A stretch of DNA of 64,000 nt, from contig NZ_JANFAU010000001.1 of NCBI RefSeq assembly GCF_026130605.1, positions 186,001-250,000 on the forward strand, given 5' to 3'. The translations under genes and the position numbers were made by a program. This DNA is from Sphingomonas lycopersici. GTDB lineage: Bacteria > Pseudomonadota > Alphaproteobacteria > Sphingomonadales > Sphingomonadaceae. The number at the start of each line of letters is the position of its first letter. Position 1 is the stretch's first letter. The notes below the pieces were generated by a model, which did not search any database, had not been told where the DNA came from, and saw nothing but the letters and a program-made list of their open reading frames with translations. Positions 25,628-34,552 of this stretch are shown here, piece after piece.

Positions 25628-26041
25628 TCAAAGACGATCGCGCCGGTCGAAGCGGCGCTGCGCCTCGGTGACCGCATCGATGCGCGCCTCCGCCCAATCG
25701 ATCATCATGCTCAAAGCCGCCAGCAACTCGGCCCCCAGCGGGGTGATCGCGTAAACGACGGTCACCGGCACGGTCGGCGCGACGGTGCGGGTCACCAGGC
25801 CATCGCGCTCGAGCGACCGCAATGTCTGGCTGAGCATCTTCTGCGATACCCCGCCGATCTCGCGCTTCAGCGCGCTGAAGCGCCTTTCGCCGTCGCCGAG
25901 GAGGCTGAGGATCAGGACGCTCCATTTGTCGCCGACGCGATCGAGCAGCCGCCGCGTCGGGCAGTTGGCATTGAACACGTCGCCGCGCCCGCCCGCGGTT
26001 TCCCCGAAGTGACCAAGTGTCGAAAAGGTGCCGTCTTGCAT
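25628..26041 (-). CDS. HxlR-family winged-helix regulator
   Basis: A 137-residue regulator with the HxlR signature: [20 protein letters not shown] near residues 26-45 (conserved Cys-Pro and Gly-Lys-Trp), the recognition region [20 protein letters not shown], and the wing ending in YAITPLG. HxlR proteins often respond to quinones, aldehydes or oxidants through the conserved Cys. It is divergent from an NAD(P)-binding oxidoreductase with a 53-base shared promoter region, and probably controls it. A longer overlapping frame on the same strand is an artefact. Confidence 0.88.
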   Translation of the reverse strand: MQDGTFSTLGHFGETAGGRGDVFNANCPTRRLLDRVGDKWSVLILSLLGDGERRFSALKREIGGVSQKMLSQTLRSLERDGLVTRTVAPTVPVTVVYAITPLGAELLAALSMMIDWAEARIDAVTEAQRRFDRRDRL

Positions 26042-26094
26042 TGCGGGTTACCCTAGACAACTTGGTTCCTGTTGGAAACCGAAGGAGGCGAAAA

Positions 26095-26703
26095 ATGAAG
26101 GTTGCTGTGCTGGGCGCAAGCGGGCGGGCCGGGTCCGAGATCACGAAGGAACTCGCGTCGCGCGGGCATGAGGTGCTCGCGATCGCGCGCAACCCGGATG
26201 CGATCCCGGCGCAATCGGGGGTGACGGTGCGGGCCGGCGACGCGTCGAAGCCCGACGAGCTTGCCGATCTGATCCGCGGCAGCGACGCGGTGATCAGCGC
26301 GCTGCACTTCGACGTGCCCGCCGCGACATTGCTCGGCGCGCTGCGCGCGGCAGGTGTCCACCGGCTGCTGGTCACCGGGGGCGCCGCGAGCCTCGAAATC
26401 GCGCCGGGGCAGCGGGTGATCGACACCCCGAGCTTTCCCGCCGAGTGGAAGCCGATCGCCGAGGGCGGGATCGCCTTTCTCGACGACATCCGTTCGGAAC
26501 GCGACATCGACTGGGTGTTCTTCTCGCCCGCCGCCTTGCTGTTCGAAGGGCCGCGGCTCGGCCATTATCGGCTCGGCGGCGATCGACTGGTGACCGACGA
26601 GAATGGCGAAAGCAAAATCAGCTTTGCGGATTATGCCATCGCGATGGTCGACGAACTCGAGCGCAAGGCGCACAGCCGCGAGCGGTTCACGGCGGCTTAT
26701 TGA
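26095..26703 (+). CDS. NAD(P)-binding oxidoreductase, NmrA/SDR-a type
   Basis: A 202-residue atypical short-chain fold protein. The Rossmann motif is VAVLGASGRAGSEI near the N-terminus; VTGGAASLE and DWVFFSPAAL are typical of the NAD(P)H-binding YwnB/NmrA-like group. These act as quinone or flavin reductases or redox sensors. AAGGAGG six bases before the ATG sets the start. It is divergent from the HxlR regulator, a common pairing for quinone or electrophile defence, and a second SDR follows. Confidence 0.85.
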   Translation: MKVAVLGASGRAGSEITKELASRGHEVLAIARNPDAIPAQSGVTVRAGDASKPDELADLIRGSDAVISALHFDVPAATLLGALRAAGVHRLLVTGGAASLEIAPGQRVIDTPSFPAEWKPIAEGGIAFLDDIRSERDIDWVFFSPAALLFEGPRLGHYRLGGDRLVTDENGESKISFADYAIAMVDELERKAHSRERFTAAY

Positions 26704-26774
26704 TTTTAGGCGGCGCGCGCGCCAAACCGGCCGTCCGTCCGATAGACCCGTTCGGGCGGACGGGCTTGGACGGA

Positions 26775-27518
26775 GTGGCGGCAATCCAACTTCACGGCAA
26801 GATCGCACTCGTCACCGGCGCCAGCGGCGGCCTCGGGCGCGAAATGGCCAAGGGTCTGGCGGCCGCCGGCGCGCATGTCCTGCTGCATGGCCGCGACGCC
26901 AAGCGACTTCTCGCCGTCCGACAGGCGATTGCCGCGGCCGGCGGTTCCTCGGAGATCGTCGTTGCCGATCTTTCTCGGGAAGAAGCCGCGGCCGAATTGC
27001 TGTTCGGCCACGGCCGCATCGATATATTGGTCAACAATGCGGGGGATCGTGATCGACGGCCCCTCGCCGAACTCGATCGCGGCGTGGCGCGGAAGCTGGT
27101 CGAAATCAACCTCATCGCGCCGTTCGATCTGGCGCGGCTGATCGGCGCGCGGATGCCGAGCGGCGGGCGCATCATCAACATCACCTCGATCGCCGGCCAG
27201 ATCGCTCGCGCGGGAGACGCCGCCTACACGATGACGAAAGGCGGCCTCGACGCGCTCACCCGGGCGCTCGCCGCCGAGCTCGGCCCTCGGCAGATAACCG
27301 TCAATGCGGTCGCGCCCGGCTTCTTCGCGACCGAGGCGAATGCCGAGATGACCGCCGATCCCGCGATCGCCGAGCATCTCGCCCGCCGCACCTCGCTCGG
27401 GCGCTGGGGACGCCCCGACGAGATCGTCGCGGCGGTCCTGTTCTTCGCCTCGCCTGCCTCATCCTATGTGACCGGGCAGGTGCTGGCCGTCGACGGCGGC
27501 TATCTCGCCCATTTCTGA
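26775..27518 (+). CDS. Short-chain dehydrogenase/reductase
   Basis: A 247-residue classical SDR. It has the cofactor loop VTGASGGLGREMA near residue 13, NNAGD near 85, the catalytic Ser in INITSIAGQ and Tyr/Lys in YTMTKGG, and the GRWGRPDEIVAAVLFFASPA and VDGGYL tail. The likely start is the GTG at 26775 with GGA four bases upstream; a TTG at 26766 is also possible. An 11-bp hairpin (26731-26763) sits just before the start and may affect initiation. The gene is probably co-transcribed with the preceding oxidoreductase. The substrate is unknown. Confidence 0.85.
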   Translation: MAAIQLHGKIALVTGASGGLGREMAKGLAAAGAHVLLHGRDAKRLLAVRQAIAAAGGSSEIVVADLSREEAAAELLFGHGRIDILVNNAGDRDRRPLAELDRGVARKLVEINLIAPFDLARLIGARMPSGGRIINITSIAGQIARAGDAAYTMTKGGLDALTRALAAELGPRQITVNAVAPGFFATEANAEMTADPAIAEHLARRTSLGRWGRPDEIVAAVLFFASPASSYVTGQVLAVDGGYLAHF

Positions 27519-27656
27519 TCGCGTCCGACCACCGGGCGCGGATGCGGCAAATTGCTCAACTCGGCTGCTGCGATCGCACCAGATGCCGCGGCGAGCACCG
27601 CCCCTTTTTCCACAACTCGCCGAGACAGCCTCATAATATCAGAAGGTTAGCTCGTC

Positions 27657-27671
27657 TGGCACATCGCTTGC
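27657..27671 (+). promoter_or_regulatory. Sigma-54 (-24/-12) promoter before the sulfur-region TonB receptor
   Basis: TGGCACA-TCGC-TTGC matches the sigma-54 consensus TGGCAC-N5-TTGC exactly. The -12 GC lies about 57 bases before the TTG start of the receptor. Similar elements precede the three other transcription units around the enhancer-binding protein gene at 37837. Confidence 0.7.
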
Positions 27672-27727
27672 GACGCCCCCGGCAACGGCACCTCCGCGCG
27701 TGCCCAAAATCAGCAGGGAGAATTGCG

Positions 27728-30091
27728 TTGTCGCGAGTTGCAAAGCGAGTTTTCGACGTCGTTGCCTCATCGAATGTGCTGGCCTTCATGCTCGTCGCCG
27801 GGCCGGGGCTGGCGGCGACGCCCGCGACGGCGGACAATCGGCCCGCATCGACCGCGGCCGACCCCGCGCCGGAACCCGATGCCGACGCCAATACCGACGG
27901 GCGCACCGGGGACGTTCTCGTCACCGCGCAACGCCGCGAGCAGCGCCTCCAGGATGTGCCGACCGCGGTGACCGCGCTCGGCGGCGACCTGTTCAGCAGC
28001 GGCGGCCTCGGCAAGTCGGCGAACGAAGTGCTCAACCTCGTCCCCAACGCGACCGCCGGCACGCAGCAACACGGGCGTCCGCGCTGGTGGATCCGCGGAG
28101 TCGGCGCGGGCCAGCAGCAGCTCGACCTCGCCAATCCGGTCGGCTTCTACCTCGACGACGTTTACATCTCCAACGCCAGCGCGACCGGCCTGCCGCTGTT
28201 CGATATCGAGCAGGTCGAGGTGCTGCGCGGCCCGCAAGGAACCTTGTGGGGCAAGAATACGACCGGCGGCGCGATCAACGTGATATCGAAGAAGCCGTCG
28301 CTCACGCCGCGCGACAACGACAATTATGTCCGTTTCGACTATGGCAGCTATAACGAGAAGATCATCGAGGGCGGGGTCGGGCTGGTCGTCGTGCCGGATA
28401 TTCTGGCGGTGCGCGTCTCGGGCCATTTCGACGATCGCGGCGGGCGCTTCACCAATCTCTTCACTGGCGACAAATCGAACGCGATCCGCGACGAGGTGCT
28501 GCGCGGGCAGGTGCTGTTCGCGCCGACCGCCAATTTCCAGGCGCTGCTGAGCGTCCATTATCGCGATTACAGCACCGACGGCAGCTATTGGACCACCGCC
28601 AGCTATGCCCCGAGCGGCATATTGCGCAACGGCTATGCGCCGCCGACCGACAAGGATACGGTCAATTACAACGCCCCCGAATATAGCCGCAACAAGCAGC
28701 TCGGCGGCTCGTTGCACCTCGACTGGACGCTTGGCGGGGTCACGCTCACCGCGATCACCGGCTATGAGCGGTTCAAGACGCGCGGCGCCAACGACAGCGA
28801 CTATACCCCGCTCGAAATCTCACGCGGCTATACTGCTGCGCGCAGCGCGCAATGGACGCAGGAACTGCGCCTCGCCTCCCGGCAGGACGATCGCCTGAGC
28901 TGGATCGCAGGGCTTTATTATTTCAACGAGAAGATCGTCTCGAACGCTTATTCGGCGACCTTGCCGGCCGGGGCGGTGCCCGCGCTTCCCGGCAGCACCG
29001 CGCCCGCCGCTTATGCACTGACCGCTTATCACCACAAGGCGGAAAGCGGCGCGGCGTTTGGCAGCGGCACGTTCAATTTCACCGACGCGCTGAAACTGAC
29101 GCTCGGCGGCCGCTGGACGCGCGAGACCAAGACGCTCGATTTCGACCGGCTGGCCGCGCCCAATGCCGCGGCGACGAGCTGGAGCAATTATGCGCATTGG
29201 TGGAACAGCTATACCGGAAGGTTCGGCGGCCCCGGCACCTTCTCGGGCGACTTACGCAAGACCTGGGACGCGTTCACTTATGACGCGACGCCGTCGTGGC
29301 AAGTCGATCGCGACAATCTGATCTATTTCAAATTCTCGCACGGCGTGAAATCGGGCGGGTTCAATACCGCGGCGACGCTGCCCGCCGCGCTGCTGGTGGT
29401 CGCGCCGGAAAAGCTCAATGCCTATGAACTCGGCTATAAGTCGCAATGGTTCGATCGCCGGCTGACCTTCAACGCGACCGCCTTCCACTATGATTATGAC
29501 AATGTGCAGATCAACGTGGTCGGGCCAAATCCCGGTGCGGTCGGCGGCGCGACGGTGTCCTATCTCCAGAATGCCAGGAAGGCGCATGTCAACGGCGCCG
29601 AATTCGAGATCGAAGCGAAACCGTTCGCGCGCCTGCGGCTCAACGGCGCGGTCGGCATCCTCGATACCAAATATGACGAGCTCAATGTCGTGAACGGCGG
29701 CGCCAATCTGTCGGGCGCGCGGTTCGTGCGCGCGCCCAAGCTGACGCTCAACGGTTCGGCAAGCTATACCATCCCGGCGGGGCGGAGCGGCAACGTCGAG
29801 CTCCAGGCCGATGCGCGCTATACGTCGCTGCAATATTATTACATCACCCCGCAGGATCGGGTGAACCGCTATCTGCTGACCCAGCCCGGCTATACGATCG
29901 CCAATGCGCGGATCAGCTTCACCTCGGCCGACAATCGCGTGACCATTTCGGCCTATATCGACAATCTGTTCGACGTGGATTTCCGCAATCACGCGCTGCC
30001 GCAGGCCAATCCGGTGCAAGGGATCACCGGCGACACTGTCGAATGGGGCGACCCGCGCACTTATGGCGGATCGGTGATCTTCCGCTTCTGA
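27728..30091 (+). CDS. TonB-dependent receptor of the organosulfur region
   Basis: A 787-residue outer-membrane receptor with a signal peptide (NVLAFMLVAGPGLAA), a TonB box (GDVLVTAQRREQRLQDVPTA), plug motifs (FDIEQVEVLRGPQGTLWGKN, TTGGAINVISKKP) and a barrel ending GGSVIFRF. This is the common FyuA/CirA-like Sphingomonas type with no STN domain. A GGGAG ribosome site seven bases before TTG 27728 decides the start; the ATG at 27542 would lie upstream of the promoter. The sigma-54 promoter and its position next to the ssu-like operon suggest it imports an organosulfur compound. Confidence 0.87.
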   Translation: MSRVAKRVFDVVASSNVLAFMLVAGPGLAATPATADNRPASTAADPAPEPDADANTDGRTGDVLVTAQRREQRLQDVPTAVTALGGDLFSSGGLGKSANEVLNLVPNATAGTQQHGRPRWWIRGVGAGQQQLDLANPVGFYLDDVYISNASATGLPLFDIEQVEVLRGPQGTLWGKNTTGGAINVISKKPSLTPRDNDNYVRFDYGSYNEKIIEGGVGLVVVPDILAVRVSGHFDDRGGRFTNLFTGDKSNAIRDEVLRGQVLFAPTANFQALLSVHYRDYSTDGSYWTTASYAPSGILRNGYAPPTDKDTVNYNAPEYSRNKQLGGSLHLDWTLGGVTLTAITGYERFKTRGANDSDYTPLEISRGYTAARSAQWTQELRLASRQDDRLSWIAGLYYFNEKIVSNAYSATLPAGAVPALPGSTAPAAYALTAYHHKAESGAAFGSGTFNFTDALKLTLGGRWTRETKTLDFDRLAAPNAAATSWSNYAHWWNSYTGRFGGPGTFSGDLRKTWDAFTYDATPSWQVDRDNLIYFKFSHGVKSGGFNTAATLPAALLVVAPEKLNAYELGYKSQWFDRRLTFNATAFHYDYDNVQINVVGPNPGAVGGATVSYLQNARKAHVNGAEFEIEAKPFARLRLNGAVGILDTKYDELNVVNGGANLSGARFVRAPKLTLNGSASYTIPAGRSGNVELQADARYTSLQYYYITPQDRVNRYLLTQPGYTIANARISFTSADNRVTISAYIDNLFDVDFRNHALPQANPVQGITGDTVEWGDPRTYGGSVIFRF

Positions 30092-30122
30092 CGCCCCGCT
30101 CGCGTCGCAGCGCAAAATAAAA

Positions 30123-30151
30123 GGGCGCCGGTGGATGACCCGCCGGCGCCC
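30123..30151. terminator. Bidirectional terminator between receptor and LLM gene
   Basis: Stem GGGCGCCGG / CCGGCGCCC (9 bp) with an 11-base loop, flanked by AAAATAAAA on the left and CTCCCCCTTTT on the right. It can end the receptor transcript and the oppositely oriented ssu-like operon. Confidence 0.8.
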
Positions 30152-30178
30152 CTCCCCCTTTTAGGCGTTTGATGATCG

Positions 30179-31336
30179 CTATTCGGCGGCGGCGAGCAAC
30201 AGATCCCGGTTGCGGCCAAGCAAGGGAAGCACTTCCTCCCCGACGCGCCACGCCTCCTCGAGATGCGGCGTACCGGCGAGGATGAAGGCGTTCGCGCCAC
30301 GCGCGATAAGGTCGTCGAGCCGCGCAGCGCATTGCTCATAGCTGCCGACAATGCCGAGCGCCGGGCCACCGCGCAGCAGGTTGAAACCGCCCCACAGGTT
30401 GGGCGCGACGATCAGATCCTCGTACCGCTTCGCCTCGCTCGGGCGGAGCGCCTGCTGGCGCGCCGCGCCGACCGAATCGGTCGGCCCGCCGCGGCCCTGC
30501 CGGCGACGCTCCTCGCCGACATGCTCGAACCCGATGCGGATGTCGCGCCACGCTTCCTCCTCGGTCGGGCGCGCGACGAGATCGACGCGCACCGCGCATT
30601 TCTGCTCGCCGCCCAATGCCGCGGTCCGTTCCTTCACGCGCGCGAATTTGTCCGCGAGCTGGTCGAACGGCTCGAGCCAGGAGAGATAGTAATCAGCGTG
30701 TTTTGCGGCCGATTGCAGCGCGGCGTCGGACGAGCCGGAGAACCAGATCTCGGGGATGTCCTCATGCGCCAAGAGCGGCGCCAGACCGCCGTGCTCGACC
30801 TCGTAGAAGCGGCCGCGATACGAGAAATCCTTCTGCGTCCACACGCCCTTGAACACGTCGAGGAATTCGGTGGTGCGGCCATAGCGGTCGTCGTGGCTGA
30901 AGCTGTCGCCCCACCAGGTTTGCGCCGGCCCGCCGCCGCCGGTGATGATGTTGAACACCGTCCGTCCGCCGGTCGCGCGTTGCAGACTGGCCGAGAGCCG
31001 CGCGGCGTGGACCGGGTTGAGGAAACCCGGCTGGAACGCGATCATGAAGCGGAACGTCCGCGTGGCGCGCGCCAGCAGCGGCGAGATCACCCAGGGATCG
31101 TCGGTATTGGGAAAGGACGGGATCAGCCCGCCGGTGAACCCGGCGCCCTCCGCGGCGCGCGCGATCTCGGCGAGATGGTCGATATAGCGAAACCCGTCGT
31201 CCGCGCCGGATGCGTCGATCCCCGGCGCGATGTTGCCGGCGGCGAGCGGCGACCAGTCGCCGCGATCATAAGCCCCGTAACGGATGCTGCTGTGGCAGCC
31301 GTGGGTCGGCAATCGCCAATAGAAATCGATCGTCAT
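30179..31336 (-). CDS. ssuD: SsuD-type FMNH2-dependent alkanesulfonate monooxygenase
   Basis: A 385-residue LLM-class flavin monooxygenase. SsuD uses reduced FMN and oxygen to split sulfonates into aldehyde and sulfite. Family features are the N-terminal FYWRLPTHGCHSS, the substrate/flavin loop FNIITGGGG near residue 130, GDSFSHDDRYGRTTEFLDV, and IWFSGSSDAA near 200. Length is close to SsuD. It is the last gene of an operon with an SsuABC-like transporter. SfnG-like sulfone oxidation is an alternative. No dedicated SsuE flavin reductase is visible; a nitroreductase gene lies two genes upstream. Confidence 0.87.
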   Translation of the reverse strand: MTIDFYWRLPTHGCHSSIRYGAYDRGDWSPLAAGNIAPGIDASGADDGFRYIDHLAEIARAAEGAGFTGGLIPSFPNTDDPWVISPLLARATRTFRFMIAFQPGFLNPVHAARLSASLQRATGGRTVFNIITGGGGPAQTWWGDSFSHDDRYGRTTEFLDVFKGVWTQKDFSYRGRFYEVEHGGLAPLLAHEDIPEIWFSGSSDAALQSAAKHADYYLSWLEPFDQLADKFARVKERTAALGGEQKCAVRVDLVARPTEEEAWRDIRIGFEHVGEERRRQGRGGPTDSVGAARQQALRPSEAKRYEDLIVAPNLWGGFNLLRGGPALGIVGSYEQCAARLDDLIARGANAFILAGTPHLEEAWRVGEEVLPLLGRNRDLLLAAAE

Positions 31337-31350
31337 GGGATCACCTCGGT

Positions 31351-32313
31351 TCAGGCGGCGGCGCGCGACGCGTCGAGCAGCGCGCGCAAGCGGGGAAGGA
31401 CGTGCTGGCCGACGACATAGCTTTCCTCGAGCGAGGAACCGCCGGTCAGGACGAAATGATCGACACCAAGCCGGGCGAGCGCGGCCAATCGATCGGCGAC
31501 CTCGGCATAATCGCCGACGATCGCCTGTTCGGGAAGACCCGCGCGCGCGGCATCGCGACGCGCTTCCTCGTCGATGTCGCGCGCGAGCACCGGCTGGATC
31601 AGCCCGAAACCGATCGACCGCCGCGCCTGGAGCGCGAGCATGTCCAGCGCCTCGATCTGGCGACTGAGCGTCGCGAAGCCGGTCGCGCAGAACAGATGGA
31701 CGTCGGCGACGCGCGCCGACAGCGCCAGTTCCTCCTTGCTCTCGCCCTGCAGGAAGACGCGCGGGAAGCGCACGCGGTTGAGCGGCGCATCGAACCCGCC
31801 ATTCTCGACCTCGAAGAAGCGGCCCGCGAAGGAATAGGGATGCTGGCCGTGGACGCCGCGCGCGACGGTGAGGAATTCCTCGGTCCGCGCGGCCAGCGCC
31901 TCGTTGGGAACGCGATCGCCGTCATGCGCCCGTTCCACCGCGGGGCGCGACGGCGCGATCGCCCAGCCAAGCCGCTCGCGCGTCGCCCGTTGGAAGGTCA
32001 CCGCCTGCTTGGCGGCATAGACCGCGGACCCCGCCGACGCGGGAAATTCCGCGACGAGCTCGATCCGCGGCACCTCACGCGCGATCGCCGCGGCGACGAT
32101 CGCGGCATCGTCCGATTGCGGCCGATGCACGATGAACAGGCCGTCGAACGCGGTCTGCGCCGCGGCTTGCGCGATCTGCGCATAATGATCGTAGCGGGTG
32201 ATCGCGCGCGTGCGCACGTCGCGCGCGATCCCGGTGGGCGCCGGGCGCGCGGCGATCTCGCCGCGCGCAGGCTGCTGCGCCACATCGAGCTGCCAATAGA
32301 TCCGCACGGTCAT
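31351..32313 (-). CDS. Divergent LLM-class flavin oxidoreductase
   Basis: A 320-residue LLM-class (luciferase-like) protein related to SsuD but shorter. It starts MTVRIYWQLDV, keeps RTEEFLTVARGV and FAGRFFEVENGG in the same order as SsuD, and ends VGQHVLPRLRALL like its neighbour. It lacks the ITGGGG loop (WAIAPSRPAVERA instead), so the flavin or substrate site has changed. It could act on a different sulfur compound or be a non-catalytic partner. Its ATG overlaps the nitroreductase stop by ATGA. Confidence 0.82.
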   Translation of the reverse strand: MTVRIYWQLDVAQQPARGEIAARPAPTGIARDVRTRAITRYDHYAQIAQAAAQTAFDGLFIVHRPQSDDAAIVAAAIAREVPRIELVAEFPASAGSAVYAAKQAVTFQRATRERLGWAIAPSRPAVERAHDGDRVPNEALAARTEEFLTVARGVHGQHPYSFAGRFFEVENGGFDAPLNRVRFPRVFLQGESKEELALSARVADVHLFCATGFATLSRQIEALDMLALQARRSIGFGLIQPVLARDIDEEARRDAARAGLPEQAIVGDYAEVADRLAALARLGVDHFVLTGGSSLEESYVVGQHVLPRLRALLDASRAAA

Positions 32314-32918
32314 GCAGCATTCCTTTCCTTGGCAAAGGCCGGCGTCCCCAGCCGCCCGGCGAACACTGTCTCATCGAGCGGGCGTCGCCCGTTGGGGGCT
32401 TCGGCGGCGTGGAATTCGGGATCGAGCGTATCGAGCCCGGCCAGCCGCCCGATCGCGACCATCGCCTCGATCGCGAAATCGTCCGGCACCGCGAGCCGCG
32501 TTCGCGCGGCATCGCGATCGAACCCGCCGATCCCGTGGGTATGCCAGCCGAGCAGCAGCGCCTGATGCGCGAAATTGGTCCAGGCCGCCCCGGCATCGAA
32601 ACTGTGCGAGACATTGTCGACCACCACGCCGCGCCGCTCGAGCCGCAATTCGGACAGGATCACCACCAGCGCCGACGCGCGGCTTGCCCATAGCGCGTTG
32701 CGCGGCATCAGCAGCCCGACGAACGTCTCCCAATCGGCATCGCCCGGCCGCGCGAGCAGGAACCGCCACGGCTGGACATTCGACGCGGACGGCGCCCAGC
32801 GCGCCGCCTCGAATGCGCTCAGCAGCACCGCATCGGGCACCGGCTCGCCGGTAAAGCTGCGCGGCGACCAGCGGTCGACGAACAAGGGCTCGACCGGATG
32901 CGCCGCCTCGCGGGTCAT
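32310..32918 (-). CDS. Nitroreductase-family flavoprotein
   Basis: A 202-residue nitroreductase-fold protein with RWSPRSFTGEPVPD near residue 16 (FMN-binding Arg/Ser), AARWAPSASNVQPWRF near 38, and WHTHGIGGFDRDAAR near 135. GGAGG precedes the ATG. It is embedded in the ssu-like operon with 4-base overlaps on both sides, so it probably serves the LLM monooxygenases, perhaps as the source of reduced flavin. The frame is open further upstream inside the ATPase gene, which is an artefact. Confidence 0.83.
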   Translation of the reverse strand: MTREAAHPVEPLFVDRWSPRSFTGEPVPDAVLLSAFEAARWAPSASNVQPWRFLLARPGDADWETFVGLLMPRNALWASRASALVVILSELRLERRGVVVDNVSHSFDAGAAWTNFAHQALLLGWHTHGIGGFDRDAARTRLAVPDDFAIEAMVAIGRLAGLDTLDPEFHAAEAPNGRRPLDETVFAGRLGTPAFAKERNAA

Positions 32919-33763
32919 CGGCGGTCCTCCCGGCCCGGCAGGCGCACGAGATTGGCGGGATCGGCCGGCGCCGCGGTCAGCTCGGCGAGGATCTCGTCCT
33001 TGAGCCGGTGGAGCAGCGGGGCGCCGCGATCGCGCGGGTGCGCCAGATCGACATCGACGATGCGCCGGATACGCCCCGGATCGGGCGCCATGATCACCAC
33101 CCGGTCGCCGAGATAGAGCGCCTCCTCGACATCGTGGGTGACCATCAGCACGGTCGAACGCTGCGCCATCCAGATGCGTTGCAGCTCGTTCTGGACGTGC
33201 ACCCGCGTCAGCGCATCGAGCGCGCCGAGCGGCTCGTCGAGCAACAGCAATTTGGGCTCGGTGACGAGCGCGCGCGCGATCGCCGCGCGCTGCGCCATCC
33301 CGCCGGACAATTGATGCGGATAGGCCTGTTCGAAGCCCTTCAAATTCACCAGCGCGATATGATCGGCGACGATCTGCGCGCGCCGCTCCTTGGGAGTGTC
33401 GGTGTTGAGCAGCGCCAGCTCGATATTCTGCGCCAGCGTCATCCACGGAAACAGGCGGTGGTCCTGAAAGACGATCCCGCGATCGAGGCTGGTGCTGGCG
33501 ATGCGGTTCCCGTCGAGCCGGATCTCGCCGCTATAATCGGCATCGAGCCCGACGATCAGCCGCAGCAGCGTCGATTTGCCGCACCCGGAGGCGCCGACGA
33601 TACTGACGAATTCGCCGGCCTTTACCGAGAGATTGATGTTGTCGAGCACGCGCCGCGGCTCGCCCCCGATCGTGAAGCTCTTGTCGAGATCGGCGATCGT
33701 CAGCGCGCCGCGCGCGGCATGATCGGCGGAAGCGACGGAAGGCGGCCGGGGATCGACGAACAT
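32915..33763 (-). CDS. ssuB: SsuB/TauB-type ABC transporter ATPase
   Basis: A 282-residue ATP-binding subunit for a sulfonate/nitrate-type importer. It has Walker A GASGCGKST (residues 57-65), a Q-loop FQDHRLFPW, signature LSGGMAQR (152-159), Walker B LLLLDEP (172-178) and a switch His in THDVEEAL. The FPW after the Q-loop is typical of the SsuB/TauB/NrtD branch. It lies nine bases downstream of the permease pair and overlaps the nitroreductase ATG. Confidence 0.9.
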   Translation of the reverse strand: MFVDPRPPSVASADHAARGALTIADLDKSFTIGGEPRRVLDNINLSVKAGEFVSIVGASGCGKSTLLRLIVGLDADYSGEIRLDGNRIASTSLDRGIVFQDHRLFPWMTLAQNIELALLNTDTPKERRAQIVADHIALVNLKGFEQAYPHQLSGGMAQRAAIARALVTEPKLLLLDEPLGALDALTRVHVQNELQRIWMAQRSTVLMVTHDVEEALYLGDRVVIMAPDPGRIRRIVDVDLAHPRDRGAPLLHRLKDEILAELTAAPADPANLVRLPGREDRR

Positions 33764-33772
33764 AGTAACTCC

Positions 33773-34552
33773 TCAAAGCGGCGCGGCTTGCCAGCGCAGC
33801 AAGTGGCGGCGCAGGCGCTGGAACAGGGTGTTGATCGCGAAACCCAACAGGGCGGTGGCGATGATCGCGACGAGGATGACGTCGAGCCGCTGCTGGGTCT
33901 GGGCAAGCTGCATCGTGACGCCGAGCCCGCTTCCCGCGCCGAGCAGGATTTCGGTGGCGATCGATGCGATCCACGCGAAGGCGAGCGCCTGGGTAAGCCC
34001 GGTCAGGATCAGCGGCATCGCCGCGGGCAATAGCAACAGGCGGAACCGCTGGAACGGGGTGAAGCCGTAGAGCCGCCCGACATCGAGATAGCGCTGCTCG
34101 ACATGCGCGACGCCCTCATAGCTGTTGAGCATCGCGGGAAAGAAGGCGGACAGGCAGACGACGATGAGCTCGGTGCCCTGCCCGGTGCCGAACCACAGGC
34201 CGAACAGGGGCAGCCAGCCAATCAGCGGCACCTGCCGGATGGCGTGGAGCAACGGCCCGAGCACGCGGTCGAGCGGTCGCCAGATCGCCATCGACACCCC
34301 CATCGCGATCCCCAGCGATCCCCCGATCGCCAGCCCGGCAAGGCTGCGCGACACGGTGGCGAACATGTCGCGCGCCAGCGCACCGTCCGCGACCAGCTCG
34401 ACAAGCGCCGCGCCGATCGATTGAAGCGGGGCGAAGGTCAGCGCGCGCGCGCCGCCGCTGCTTGCCTGCCATTGCCACCAGGCGAGAAACAGCAACGGCA
34501 CGACGAACCCGATCGCAAACCGCGCGGCGGGGCGGGCGAGCACTTGCTTCAT
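33773..34552 (-). CDS. SsuC-type ABC permease, second copy
   Basis: A 259-residue inner-membrane permease with about six helices. The BPD_transp_1 EAA-like loop is GRLYGFTPFQRFRLLLLPAA near residue 170, typical of sulfonate/nitrate/taurine importers. The ATG at 34552 overlaps the stop of the other permease by four bases. Two different permease genes in tandem suggest a heterodimeric channel, whereas SsuC is usually a homodimer. Confidence 0.87.
   Translation of the reverse strand: MKQVLARPAARFAIGFVVPLLFLAWWQWQASSGGARALTFAPLQSIGAALVELVADGALARDMFATVSRSLAGLAIGGSLGIAMGVSMAIWRPLDRVLGPLLHAIRQVPLIGWLPLFGLWFGTGQGTELIVVCLSAFFPAMLNSYEGVAHVEQRYLDVGRLYGFTPFQRFRLLLLPAAMPLILTGLTQALAFAWIASIATEILLGAGSGLGVTMQLAQTQQRLDVILVAIIATALLGFAINTLFQRLRRHLLRWQAAPL

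Noticed and set aside
26062..26083. GGTTCC/GGAAACC imperfect dyad between the HxlR gene and the oxidoreductase as an operator
   Set aside because: The arms differ in length and the match is weak. It is in a plausible place, but I could not support it beyond position.
25578..26507. Long minus-strand frame overlapping the HxlR regulator and its divergent neighbour
   Set aside because: It covers HxlR in a different frame and has no domain of its own. The 137-codon HxlR frame has the full family signature.
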